Assembly (NCBI GenBank): GCA_025965155.1
Contig: JAOPXN010000086.1
Coordinates: 1 to 50,766, forward strand
Reading direction: 5' to 3'
DNA: 50,766 nt
Origin: Propionibacteriaceae bacterium
GTDB lineage: Bacteria; Actinomycetota; Actinomycetes; Propionibacteriales; Propionibacteriaceae
This document shows, piece after piece, positions 25,410-33,555 of the stretch. The notes under the pieces are model-generated. The model had not been told where the DNA came from. It did no database searches and saw only the letters and a program-made list of their open reading frames with translations. A program made the position numbers and the translations under genes. The first letter of the stretch is position 1, and each line of letters opens with the position of its first letter.

Positions 25410-26326
25410 CAGGCCCCCGTCCCTTGCAGTGACAGCCGCCTTTGCAGGCGGTTCAAGGCGATGGCGAACGGCACGGCGAGTACGGTGATCAGCAGCGCCA
25501 GCGTTGTGCCGTAGCCGATCCGACTGAGCTGGAACGCCTGCGTATAGGCGTACGTACCGATGACGTTGGTGGCGTCGGCAGGCCCGCCGCCGGTCATGAT
25601 GAAGATGATGTCGAAGACGCTGAATCCGCCCACCAGCGTCAGGGTCAGCACCATCAAGAAGACCGGCATGATCTGCGGCAGGATCACAAACCAGAGCCGT
25701 CGCGCCGAGTTGGCACCGTCGATCCGCGAGGCGTCGACGAGGTCGCTGTCCACGTTCTGCAGAGCGGACAGGAAGATGACGATGACGAAACCGCAGGTCG
25801 CCCAGATGGCTGTGGCCAGCACGGCGTACAAGGCGGTGTTCGGTTCCCCGAGCCAGCCGCGCTGCAGACCGTCCAGACCGATGCCTGCCAGCACCCGGTT
25901 CATCCAGCCACTCACTGGGTCGTAGATCCAGCCCCAGACGATACCGATGGCGATGCCGGGAAGGATGTACGGCAGGAAGAAAGCCAGCCGGTAGAGCACG
26001 CTGCCGCTCCGCACCGACCAGATCAGCAGGGCCATGAGCAGCCCGACGATCAGCGGCGCCGCTGTCCCGATCACGATCCAGATCGCGTTGTTGCGCAACG
26101 CGTGCCAGACCTCCGGGTCGGTGAACATCTCCTTGAAGTTCGCCAGGCCGACGAACTCCGGCGTCGGGTCGATGCCGTCGAAGTCGACCACGGAGTAGTA
26201 GAGCGCGCTGATCATCGGGAACAGGAAGAACAGCACCACCATGATCATCACCGGTGCCGTCAGCAGGAGACCGAGGCGCGTCTGCGCGCGCCTGGTCACC
26301 GCCGGGGCATGGCTCAGAGCTGCCAT
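25409..26326 (-). CDS. carbohydrate ABC transporter permease (MalF type)
   Basis: 305 residues, ATG start two bases after the stop of the binding-protein gene, so the operon is tightly coupled. Six helices, starting 'LGLLLTAPVMIMVVLFFLFP' near residue 18, the family's N-terminal signature. The EAA loop 'DLVDASRIDGANSARRLW' lies near residue 200, and 'FSVFDIIFIMTGGGPADAT' marks the C-terminal conserved segment. It partners the MalG-type permease downstream. Confidence 0.92.
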   Translation of the reverse strand: MAALSHAPAVTRRAQTRLGLLLTAPVMIMVVLFFLFPMISALYYSVVDFDGIDPTPEFVGLANFKEMFTDPEVWHALRNNAIWIVIGTAAPLIVGLLMALLIWSVRSGSVLYRLAFFLPYILPGIAIGIVWGWIYDPVSGWMNRVLAGIGLDGLQRGWLGEPNTALYAVLATAIWATCGFVIVIFLSALQNVDSDLVDASRIDGANSARRLWFVILPQIMPVFLMVLTLTLVGGFSVFDIIFIMTGGGPADATNVIGTYAYTQAFQLSRIGYGTTLALLITVLAVPFAIALNRLQRRLSLQGTGA

Positions 26327-26328
26327 GA

Positions 26329-27636
26329 CTACTTTTTTGCAGTCTTGACGTAGGCCTTCTGCAGCTCGCCGGCCACCTTCTCGGGGGTCGACTGGCCGCT
26401 AAGAATCCCCTGGAGCCCTTTCCACATCGCGTTGTTGAACGCATCAGTGGTCAGCACGTCAATGTTGTAGCCGAAGTCGCCGGTGCCTTCGGCGATCTTC
26501 GCGGTGTCACCGAGGACCTGGGTGAACAGTGGCGAGGCTTTGATGCCCGTGGTGTCGACAGGGAACGCCGGGATGTCCTGGAGCTTCTCCACCGACCAGC
26601 GGCCGTGCTCGGCCGACATGCCGTAGTCGAGGAACTTGATGGAGGCGTCGGCCTTCTTGGTCGACGCGGAGATGAAGGTGCCCGAGCCAAGGCCGCCACT
26701 GAAGATGCCTGGACCCGAGGGCGCCGGGAAGGGAATGTAGCCGACCTGGAACTTGGCGTTGCGCTCGATGTCGAGCGCCAGCCAGCTGCCCGTCGGGTTG
26801 ATTGCCGCCTTCCCCGAGTAGAACAGCGCGTTGGCGTTGTCGTAGGTGATGGCGGTAGGGGAGGGGGTGAGGAACCCCGACTCCTGCAGCTCGGCCCACA
26901 CGCCCAGGGCTCTCACCACGGGAGCGGAGTCCCACGGCGTGACACCGTTCAGCAGGTCGTTCATACCCTTCGAGCCGACATCACTGGACAGCACGATGCT
27001 GAGCAGGTGACCTCCCTGCCAGCCCTCCTTGTCGCTAACCGCAAAGGGGGTCACCTTGTTGTCGGCCAGCGTCTTAGCCGCGGCCCGTAGTTCATCGATG
27101 CTCTTCGGTTCGGCGATGCCGTACTTGGCGAACAGGTCCTTGTTATAGAACAGCCCCAGCGTCTCGAGCTGGCTCGGCACGCCGACGATCTTGCCGTCGA
27201 ACGTGACCCGTTGTTTGGCGAAGTCGTAGATCGGCCAGTTGTTCTTCGCGTACGCATCCGTCAAGTCGTAGACAAGGCCCGCCTTGGCCAGGGCGCCCGC
27301 AAACCCCGGGCCGGTGTCGTAGCCGAAGACGTCCGGCCCTTCGCCCGAGCGGAGCTGCGTCTGGAGCACGGTGCGGACGTTCTCGCTGGGGATCACGTCG
27401 AGCTTCACGGTGATTCCCGCGTTCTGCGCCTCGAAGGCCTTGATGTCCTGCTTGATCAGCTCCAGGTCAGCCGCATCCTCCGGCTGGCCGATCATGTACC
27501 GGATCTGCTGCGCCGCCGAAGTGTCCTGCGGAGCGCTGCTCTGGCCAGTTCCGGGAGCTCCGCCGGTGCATCCGGAGATTGCCAGCGGGAGAGCGACCAT
27601 CAGGGCTAGGGTGGGAAGGACTGTTCTGAGTTTCAC
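26329..27636 (-). CDS. extracellular sugar-binding lipoprotein of an ABC importer
   Basis: 435 residues from a GTG at 27636 with AAGGAAG seven bases upstream; an in-frame ATG at 27672 lacks a site and would precede the signal peptide. The signal has a lipobox LAISGC (Cys23), so the mature protein is tethered outside the membrane. The rest is a cluster-B-type solute-binding fold ('GPDVFGYDTGPGFAGALAKA', 'VPSQLETLGLFYNKDLFAKY'). First gene of a leftward operon with two permeases, a dehydrogenase and an isomerase. The ligand is probably a mono- or oligosaccharide. Expression is likely governed by the divergent LacI protein. Confidence 0.92.
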   Translation of the reverse strand: MKLRTVLPTLALMVALPLAISGCTGGAPGTGQSSAPQDTSAAQQIRYMIGQPEDAADLELIKQDIKAFEAQNAGITVKLDVIPSENVRTVLQTQLRSGEGPDVFGYDTGPGFAGALAKAGLVYDLTDAYAKNNWPIYDFAKQRVTFDGKIVGVPSQLETLGLFYNKDLFAKYGIAEPKSIDELRAAAKTLADNKVTPFAVSDKEGWQGGHLLSIVLSSDVGSKGMNDLLNGVTPWDSAPVVRALGVWAELQESGFLTPSPTAITYDNANALFYSGKAAINPTGSWLALDIERNAKFQVGYIPFPAPSGPGIFSGGLGSGTFISASTKKADASIKFLDYGMSAEHGRWSVEKLQDIPAFPVDTTGIKASPLFTQVLGDTAKIAEGTGDFGYNIDVLTTDAFNNAMWKGLQGILSGQSTPEKVAGELQKAYVKTAKK

Positions 27637-27722
27637 GTTCGACTTCCTTGTCAGATGTGAGTGACGCATCAACGGTGAATGAGGCAGACGTTACTACCGG
27701 GCCGAGTGGATGATCACTCGAT

Positions 27723-27738
27723 CTTCCAACGTTAGAAG
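27723..27738. promoter_or_regulatory. candidate LacI operator between divergent genes
   Basis: CTTCCAACGTTAGAAG is palindromic except for one mismatched pair, with a central CG flanked by AA and TT as in many LacI/PurR-type operators. It lies 87 bases before the sugar-binding-protein gene and 54 bases before the LacI gene. A second inverted repeat, CGAGTG (27703-27708) and CACTCG (27715-27720), is next to it. Confidence 0.6.
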
Positions 27739-27791
27739 ACTGTGACGGAACTCACATCTGCTGTCAACTGCTGAGGGGGACTTCGCCCAGT

Positions 27792-28910
27792 GTGCACCCG
27801 GCCGAGCGTATGAGCGGCGCTGATAGTGGGCCCAAGCCTGCCAGGATCAAAGACGTGGCCGCGCGGGCAGGCGTATCGCTCAAGACGGTCACGAACGTGG
27901 TACACGACCGTCCCTACGTGAGCGCTAGCACCAGAGCGCGGGTCAAGGCAGCCATTGCCGAGTTGGGGTACCGGCCGTCACTGGCCGGACGGCAGCTGCA
28001 GAGCGGTCGCAGCAATACGGTGACGCTGGCAGTGCCGCGCATTGACGAGCCGTATCTAGGTGCGTTGGCCCATGCGATGATCGCCGCGGCAACTGCCCGG
28101 GGGTTCACGATGCTGATCGACGAAACCGGACGTAATGCCGAGCACGAGGCGTTGGCGGCCAGCGGCTACCCCGGACACGGAATCGAAGGCGTCATCTTCA
28201 GCCCCGCCGCCCTCGACCCGCAGAACCTGGCATACATGAGCCACAACGTTCCGATGGTCCTGCTGGGCGAGCATCTGGCTCATAGCACGGCAGACCACGT
28301 GGCGATCGACAACGTTCAGTCTGCGCGGGATCTCGTACGGCACCTGCTGGGCCAGGGTCGGACTCGGATCGGCTTTCTGGGTGCCAAGCCTGCCCGTCCG
28401 AGCAGTGTCGGCGGTCTTCGCTACGACGGCTACCGACAGGAGTTGGCGTCGGCCGGAATCCAGGTGCCTAAGTCCTGGGTCATTGAGGCATACCCTTACA
28501 CGCGCGAGGAAGGGGAGACCCGCGCCATTACCCTGATGCCGCACCTCGCCGAGATGGACGCGATCATCTGTGCCAGTGACCTGCTCGCGATCGGGGCCAT
28601 GCGAGCACTACGGCGGCACCACATCCGGGTACCAGATGACGTCGCGGTGGTCGGCTGGGACAACACTGTCGATGCGCGCTACCACTCGCCCAGCCTGACC
28701 TCGGTGGCTTCTGACCTTCCGCGGCTGGCGGAGCTGACGCTGGAAACCTTGATCAGGAGGATCGACGGGGACCGAGCCCCGGGCGTGTCCTATGTCGTGC
28801 CGCACGAGCTGGTGGTACGCGAGTCCAGCGCGCGGGCGGCGCCGTCCTCACCCACCATGATGGCTAGCAACCGTGATGGCGTCGGGTTTGAAACCCGCTC
28901 ACCGGGATAG
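27792..28910 (+). CDS. LacI-family transcriptional repressor
   Basis: 372 residues from a GTG; an ATG at 27810 would give 366. The N-terminal helix-turn-helix is complete: 'IKDVAARAGVSLKTVTNVVH' then 'STRARVKAAIAELGYRPSLA' with the hinge helix 'GRQLQSGRS'. The effector domain is a periplasmic-binding-protein fold with 'VGWDNTVDARYHSPSLTSV' near the C-terminus. It is divergent from the sugar-import operon and separated by a candidate operator, so it very likely represses that operon and itself and is released by the imported sugar or a metabolite. Confidence 0.9.
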   Translation: MHPAERMSGADSGPKPARIKDVAARAGVSLKTVTNVVHDRPYVSASTRARVKAAIAELGYRPSLAGRQLQSGRSNTVTLAVPRIDEPYLGALAHAMIAAATARGFTMLIDETGRNAEHEALAASGYPGHGIEGVIFSPAALDPQNLAYMSHNVPMVLLGEHLAHSTADHVAIDNVQSARDLVRHLLGQGRTRIGFLGAKPARPSSVGGLRYDGYRQELASAGIQVPKSWVIEAYPYTREEGETRAITLMPHLAEMDAIICASDLLAIGAMRALRRHHIRVPDDVAVVGWDNTVDARYHSPSLTSVASDLPRLAELTLETLIRRIDGDRAPGVSYVVPHELVVRESSARAAPSSPTMMASNRDGVGFETRSPG

Positions 28911-28919
28911 TTGGTCTGC

Positions 28920-29810
28920 ATGGCCGATCAGACACAGCAGACAGACCCGACCGAGCAGTACGAGCAGCCCAGCACCGACGAGCAGCTGTCGCATCCCGGT
29001 CTCACGAAGGACATGCAGGACAAGCCCGACCACGGGGAGGAAAGCTACCGCGGGAGCGGTCGGCTCACCGGAAAGCGGGCGATCATCACCGGCGGCGACT
29101 CCGGCATCGGCCGGGCCGTGGCGTTGGCCTTCGCCCGCGAAGGCGCCGACGTGGTCCTCAGCTATCTCGAAAGTGAGGAGCCCGACGCAGCCGAGACCGT
29201 GCGCCTGGTTGAGGACGCGGGCCGGAAGGCCGTCCGCTGCCCCGGCGACATCCGTGACGAGGCGACCTGCCAGAAGATCATTGACACGGCTGTCGAAGAA
29301 CTGGGTGGCATCGACATCTTGGTGAACAACGCCGCCTTCCAGATGGCACAGATGGGTGGCATCGCCGACATTACGACCGAGCAGTTTGACCGCGTGATGA
29401 AGACCAACCTTTATGCGATGTTCTGGCTGTGCAAAAAGGCCATCCCGCATCTGGAACCGGGATCCACGATTATCAACACCTCTTCGGTGCAGGCTGTTAA
29501 CCCTTCCCCGGACCTGCTTGACTACGCCACCTCCAAGGCTGGCATCCAGAACTTCACCAAGGCTCTCGGCAAAGAGCTCGCGGAGAACGGCATCCGCGTG
29601 AATGCGGTGGCACCGGGGCCGATCTGGACGCCGCTGATCCCCGCAACCATGCCACCCGAACGGGCCGAAGGCCATGGCGAGAGCACGCCACTGGGTCGGG
29701 CCGGACAGCCTGCCGAGGTAGCGCCGGCTTACGTGTTCTTCGCCTCACAGGAGTCGAGCTACATCACCGCCGAAATGCTGGCGGTCACCGGTGGCCAGCC
29801 GGTCACGTAG
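28920..29810 (+). CDS. SDR-family oxidoreductase of the general-stress/glucose-dehydrogenase type
   Basis: 296 residues from the ATG at 28920. A polar N-terminal extension of about 50 residues ('DEQLSHPGLTKDMQDKPDHG') typifies the YghA/YhdF subgroup. Then follow the nucleotide-binding motif TGGDSGIG (57-64), 'DILVNNAAFQMAQ', the catalytic Ser of 'INTSSVQAVNP' and the YxxxK pair in 'DYATSKAGIQN'. These enzymes reduce or oxidise small carbonyls with NADP(H); related genes belong to stress regulons. It begins nine bases after the LacI gene stop, so it may be read through from it, and is followed by a hemerythrin gene. Substrate unknown. Confidence 0.85.
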   Translation: MADQTQQTDPTEQYEQPSTDEQLSHPGLTKDMQDKPDHGEESYRGSGRLTGKRAIITGGDSGIGRAVALAFAREGADVVLSYLESEEPDAAETVRLVEDAGRKAVRCPGDIRDEATCQKIIDTAVEELGGIDILVNNAAFQMAQMGGIADITTEQFDRVMKTNLYAMFWLCKKAIPHLEPGSTIINTSSVQAVNPSPDLLDYATSKAGIQNFTKALGKELAENGIRVNAVAPGPIWTPLIPATMPPERAEGHGESTPLGRAGQPAEVAPAYVFFASQESSYITAEMLAVTGGQPVT

Positions 29811-29856
29811 ACCTAAGGACCGGCCGGAGATCAGCGCGAAAGAGACCGGGCCATCC

Positions 29857-29880
29857 GTTGACGGTGTCGAAACTGGGTAC
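29857..29880 (+). promoter_or_regulatory. candidate stress-sigma (SigB-like) promoter of the hemerythrin gene
   Basis: GTTG (29857-29860), a 14-base spacer and GGGTAC (29875-29880) resemble the GTTT-spacer-GGGTA consensus of actinobacterial SigB-type factors. It ends 29 bases before the hemerythrin start. Confidence 0.35.
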
Positions 29881-29909
29881 TGCGATGACAACGATCTATG
29901 GAGGGCACC

Positions 29910-30473
29910 ATGACTGAGACCGCAGGCGAGCAGGACGTCGTGGACGTTCTGACGACTGACCACCGCGAGGTTCTTGAGCTAGTAGAGGAGATCAAGGTCA
30001 CCGCAGACGCGGAAAAACGGCGTGACCTCGCCGACACCATCATTAGCGAGCTCGTTCGGCACTCGGTTGCCGAAGAAATGTACGTGTACCCCGCGATGCG
30101 CAAGCATCTTCCGAACGGGGAGGAGGCGGTTGAGCACGACACCAAGGAGCACAAAGAGCTCGAGAAGATAATGAAGAAGCTCGAGGACGTCGATGCCAAC
30201 GGATTGGAGTTCCGCAGGCTCATCGACGAGCTCGAAACAGTTCTGCGTGACCATGTCGGCGACGAGGAAACCGAGCAGTTTCCCCTGCTGCGGGCTCAGG
30301 TGCCACGAGAGGAGCTGGTCGAGATGGCGCAGAAGGTAGAGGCGGCGAAGAAGATAGCTCCGACCCGGCCTCATCCGCTGGCTCCAAACAACCAGGTGTT
30401 CCACAAGCTGGTGGGCCCTGGAGTCGGCCTGGTAGACCGCCTCCGCGACAAGCTGACAGGTCGCTCTGCCTAA
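29910..30473 (+). CDS. hemerythrin HHE-domain protein
   Basis: 187 residues from the ATG at 29910 with GGAGGG six bases upstream; the ATG at 29898 is part of that leader. A four-helix hemerythrin domain fills residues 8-115: the His/Glu ligands are in 'TTDHREVLELVEEI', 'RHSVAEEMYVYPAM', 'HDTKEHKELEKIM' and 'RDHVGDEETEQFPLL'. The C-terminal 70 residues are lysine-rich then proline-rich. Hemerythrin-like proteins bind a di-iron centre and react with oxygen, nitric oxide or peroxide; in actinomycetes they are often stress-regulated. Adjacent SDR and candidate stress-sigma promoter fit that role. It is convergent with egtD. Confidence 0.88.
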   Translation: MTETAGEQDVVDVLTTDHREVLELVEEIKVTADAEKRRDLADTIISELVRHSVAEEMYVYPAMRKHLPNGEEAVEHDTKEHKELEKIMKKLEDVDANGLEFRRLIDELETVLRDHVGDEETEQFPLLRAQVPREELVEMAQKVEAAKKIAPTRPHPLAPNNQVFHKLVGPGVGLVDRLRDKLTGRSA

Positions 30474-30509
30474 TAGAAGTGCGACGGCGTGCGGCCCAGC
30501 GAAATAGGA

Positions 30510-31490
30510 CTAGTGCTGGTGTCCCGCCTTCGAGAGCGAGACGGCGAACAGCTTGGCGGGATCTGTCCACCACTGCTGTAGCTCAAAGCCGGCTGCCGCC
30601 AGCTCACTCTCGACGCCTTCGCGACGGAACTTGGCTGACACCTCGGTGCGAATGTACTCACCGCGCTCGAGCCCGATCTCCAGCTCCACGGCCGGCAGGG
30701 ATACTCGCATCGCCTGGCGGGCCCGCAGGTGCATCTCGATCCACTCGTGGCTCTCGTCCCAGACCACCCGGTGGTCGAACTCGGCGACGTCGAACGTTGC
30801 TCGGAGCTCGCGGTTCAGCACGTTGAGCACGTTGTGGTTGAACTCGGCTGTGACACCAGCCGCGTCGTCGTAGGCCGGTATCAAGACGGCGGGGTCCTTC
30901 ACCAGGTCGGTACCGAGCAGCAGCCAGTCGCCAGGCTCCAGAACCTCACGTAACCCGCTGAGGAAGATGGCGCGCTCGGCTGGTAGCAGGTTGCCGATCG
31001 TGCCGCCCAGGAAAGCAATCAGCCGGGTGCCGCCACGGGGCAACATGGGCAGGTGGCGGGTGAAGTCGCCGACGATGCCGTGCAGCTCAAGACGGGGGTA
31101 CTCCTGTGCTAGGTCGTCCACCGCGTCGCGGAGTGCCGATTCGGATACGTCGAGAGCGGCGAACGTACCGAAAGTGCCGCGCGGGGCGAACACATCCAGC
31201 AGCAGCCGCGCTTTGTCCGAGGAACCAGACCCGAGCTCGATCAGTGTCTTCGCGGCAGTGATTTCAGCGATGTGCGGCGCCCGCTCCTCCAGGATCTGCC
31301 GCTCCGCCCGGGTGGGGTAGTACTCCGGCAGCCGGGTGATCTCCTCGAAAAGCTGGCTGCCCCGCGCATCGTAGAACCATCGCGGCGGCAGCCACGGCGG
31401 TGTCGCGGTAAGACCTGTCCGCACATCATCTCGGAGCGCCTGGGCAAGATCGGCATCGTCGAGGTGAACCTCGATCGTAGGCGTTGTCAC
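30510..31490 (-). CDS. egtD: L-histidine N-alpha-methyltransferase (ergothioneine biosynthesis)
   Basis: 326 residues. EgtD transfers three methyl groups from S-adenosylmethionine to histidine, giving hercynine. The SAM-binding motif 'LIELGSGSSDKARLLLDVF' lies near residue 87, preceded by 'FYDARGSQLFEEITRLPEYY' that is diagnostic of EgtD. A Tyr/His-binding region ('NVLNVLNRELRATFDVAEF') and the conserved C-terminal 'EISAKFRREGVESELAAAG'-like strand with 'AGFELQQWWTDPAKLFAVS' are present. It overlaps egtC by four bases and is the last gene of egtA-B-C-D. The pathway is cytoplasmic. Confidence 0.95.
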   Translation of the reverse strand: MTTPTIEVHLDDADLAQALRDDVRTGLTATPPWLPPRWFYDARGSQLFEEITRLPEYYPTRAERQILEERAPHIAEITAAKTLIELGSGSSDKARLLLDVFAPRGTFGTFAALDVSESALRDAVDDLAQEYPRLELHGIVGDFTRHLPMLPRGGTRLIAFLGGTIGNLLPAERAIFLSGLREVLEPGDWLLLGTDLVKDPAVLIPAYDDAAGVTAEFNHNVLNVLNRELRATFDVAEFDHRVVWDESHEWIEMHLRARQAMRVSLPAVELEIGLERGEYIRTEVSAKFRREGVESELAAAGFELQQWWTDPAKLFAVSLSKAGHQH

Positions 31491-32239
31491 GATATCTCCA
31501 GATCTGTGATGTCAACATGGGATGCGGTGGCAGTAACGAGCAGTTTGTCGGGCACCGGCCACCAGCACGGATCGTCATCGAAGGGTTCGGAGGCTATGGA
31601 GACGTCGCCAGCTCCGCGGCGAAGCGACAGCGAGTGCCCCATAGTGGTCGCGGCGGCTGTCCGCCCATCGGTCAGCAGAAGGTTGAGCCGAGAGCCCGGG
31701 GCGACCCGCAGAACCGCGCCCACGGTGTCGGCCAACGCCGAAGGGATGCTCGCTCCGCCGCGCAGCCGGTCGCGGACCAGGGCCCACAGCAGCGCTGAGT
31801 CTGTGGGTGCGTCCAGCGTGATCAGGTCCTGGACTGGCAGCAGTTCGGCGACCGGGAGGATGGACTCCGGCCAACCCTGCACTACGCCGTTGTGGCTGAA
31901 CAGCCACGGCCCCTCACCGAAAGGTGCCGCAGCGGTGGAGACGACAGGCATGCCGGGGGTCGCGGAGCGGACCGCGGCAAGTACGGCGCAGGCCGCAGTT
32001 GCCGCAGCCAGTTCAGGCAGCGTCTGGTCTGACCAGATGGGTCCAGCCTGCCGGTAGCGGACAGGGTTCACGGCCGACCCGGAGGGGTACCAGCCCACCC
32101 CGAAGCCGTCTGCGTTGATGGTGCCGCCGCCGCGCATGTCGCGCGGCGCCCAGGACTGACGAACCAGACCGTGCGGCGGCTCGTACAGCAGATCGGCCAG
32201 GAACACCGGGGAGCCGAGGTACACGAGGTGACGGCACAT
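31487..32239 (-). CDS. egtC: gamma-glutamyl-hercynylcysteine S-oxide hydrolase (class II amidotransferase fold)
   Basis: 250 residues beginning MCRHLVYLG, where Cys2 becomes the N-terminal nucleophile after Met removal. The class II glutamine amidotransferase landmarks 'NADGFGVGWYP' and 'LFSHNGVVQGWPESILP' are present. EgtC removes the gamma-glutamyl group from the sulfoxide produced by EgtB. The gene overlaps egtB by one base at its start and egtD by four at its end, so the order egtA-B-C-D is one tightly coupled transcript. Confidence 0.95.
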   Translation of the reverse strand: MCRHLVYLGSPVFLADLLYEPPHGLVRQSWAPRDMRGGGTINADGFGVGWYPSGSAVNPVRYRQAGPIWSDQTLPELAAATAACAVLAAVRSATPGMPVVSTAAAPFGEGPWLFSHNGVVQGWPESILPVAELLPVQDLITLDAPTDSALLWALVRDRLRGGASIPSALADTVGAVLRVAPGSRLNLLLTDGRTAAATTMGHSLSLRRGAGDVSIASEPFDDDPCWWPVPDKLLVTATASHVDITDLEIS

Positions 32240-33555
32240 CAGGTCTCGTCGGGCAGCCGGTCACGCGCGCAGCGAAAGCCGCTGAAGATCTGCCGACGGA
32301 TGGGGTAGTCCCAGTTCCGGAACGTAGCTCGGCACGCTGCCGCATCCGTACCGAATGAGCCGCCCCGCAGAACCCGGTACGGGCCGTCAAAGAACACCTC
32401 CGAGTATTCACGGTAGGGAAACGCGCGGAAGCCGGGATAGCCAGCAAACGCTGAGGAGGTCCACTCCCAGACGTCTCCGATGAGCTGATGGACGCCGAGT
32501 GCCGAAGCGCCGCGGGGGTAGGCACCGACCTGGGCAGGCGCAAGATGTCGTTGGCCGAGGTTGGCGTGATATGGCTGCGGGTCCTCGTCCCCCCAGGGAT
32601 ACCTGCGGGAACGGCGCGTGGCCGGGTCGAAACGGGCGGCCCGCTCCCACTCGACCTCGGTAGGCAGGCGCTTGCCGGCCCAGGCCGCATACGCCTCCGC
32701 CTCGTAGTAGCAGACATGCACCACCGGGGCATCGGGTTCGATCGGTGCCCTCCGGCCAAATGATGTGGCCAGCCAGTTGCCGCCGTCCTGCTGCCAGTGC
32801 ACGGGGGCGCTCAGCTGCGCCTGGGTACGGTGCCGCCAGCCCGGTTCGCTCCACCAGCGACGGTGGATGTACCCGCCGTCGGCGATGAACTCCGCAAACT
32901 GTCGGTTCGTGACCGGTGTGGCGTCGATCCAGAAGGCGGCAACGGACGCCTGATGGGCCGGCCGCTCGTTGTCCAAAGCCCACGGTTCGGTGGACGTCCC
33001 CATCGTGAACGCCCCTCCAGGGACCGCTACCTCGCCTCCCACCGGTGCACTCGCTCGCGGCGGTGGTGGCGCCGCGAGTACGGGGTCGCCGGCGCGCAGC
33101 TGGTGTGTCGCGAGCATGGTTTCGTCATGCTGCTGCTCGTGCTGGACGATCATGCCGAACGCAAATGCGTTGTCCAGCAGTGGTCGCCCCTCCAGCGCGA
33201 CCACGTCGACCAGGTCCAGCACCTTGTCCCGGACCTGGTGAACATAACGGCGCGCCTCCTCGGGTGGCAGCAGCGGGAGCGCCGGCCGGTCCGAGCGGGA
33301 GTGCTTGAAGGCGTCGTACAGCTCGTCGATGTCGGCCCGGACTGCATCGCGGCCGCCGACGTCGCGCAACAGCCACAGCTCCTCCTGGTTGGCGACGTGT
33401 GCCAGGTCCCAGACCAGCGGGGACATCAGCGGTGAGTGCTGCCGGGTGAGGTCGGCATCATCGACTGCGTCGGTGAGCTGTACCGTGCGAGCCCGCGCAC
33501 GCTGCAGCTCGCCGGCGACCCGATCCCGCAGCGCGTAGTCGGAGCGGCTAGTCAT
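32239..33555 (-). CDS. egtB: hercynine oxygenase (ergothioneine biosynthesis iron enzyme)
   Basis: 438 residues from an ATG at 33555 that overlaps the egtA stop. EgtB is a nonheme-iron enzyme joining gamma-glutamyl-cysteine to hercynine as a sulfoxide. The iron ligands are visible: His53 in 'WDLAHVANQEELWLL', His139 and His143 in 'QHEQQHDETM', in the DinB-like N-terminal domain. The C-terminal half is the formylglycine-generating-enzyme-type (C-type lectin-like) domain with 'VPGGAFTMGTST', 'RLPTEVEWERAARF', 'VWEWTSSAFAGYPGF' and 'RGGSFGTDAAACRATFRNW'. Use of gamma-glutamyl-cysteine (rather than cysteine) is inferred from the egtA and egtC neighbours. Confidence 0.95.
   Translation of the reverse strand: MTSRSDYALRDRVAGELQRARARTVQLTDAVDDADLTRQHSPLMSPLVWDLAHVANQEELWLLRDVGGRDAVRADIDELYDAFKHSRSDRPALPLLPPEEARRYVHQVRDKVLDLVDVVALEGRPLLDNAFAFGMIVQHEQQHDETMLATHQLRAGDPVLAAPPPPRASAPVGGEVAVPGGAFTMGTSTEPWALDNERPAHQASVAAFWIDATPVTNRQFAEFIADGGYIHRRWWSEPGWRHRTQAQLSAPVHWQQDGGNWLATSFGRRAPIEPDAPVVHVCYYEAEAYAAWAGKRLPTEVEWERAARFDPATRRSRRYPWGDEDPQPYHANLGQRHLAPAQVGAYPRGASALGVHQLIGDVWEWTSSAFAGYPGFRAFPYREYSEVFFDGPYRVLRGGSFGTDAAACRATFRNWDYPIRRQIFSGFRCARDRLPDET

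Noticed and set aside
24495-26444. Apparent 649-codon single gene covering both permeases
   Set aside because: Only the last 304 codons are permease-like; the first part is a shadow of the MalF-type permease in another frame, and an ATG at 25409 couples to its stop codon.
30509-30514. ACTAGT at the end of egtD and single copies at 7984 and 38610 as members of the GACTAGTC set
   Set aside because: These share only the 6-bp core, lack the full 8-bp palindrome or flanks, and one of them contains the egtD stop codon, so coincidence is likely.
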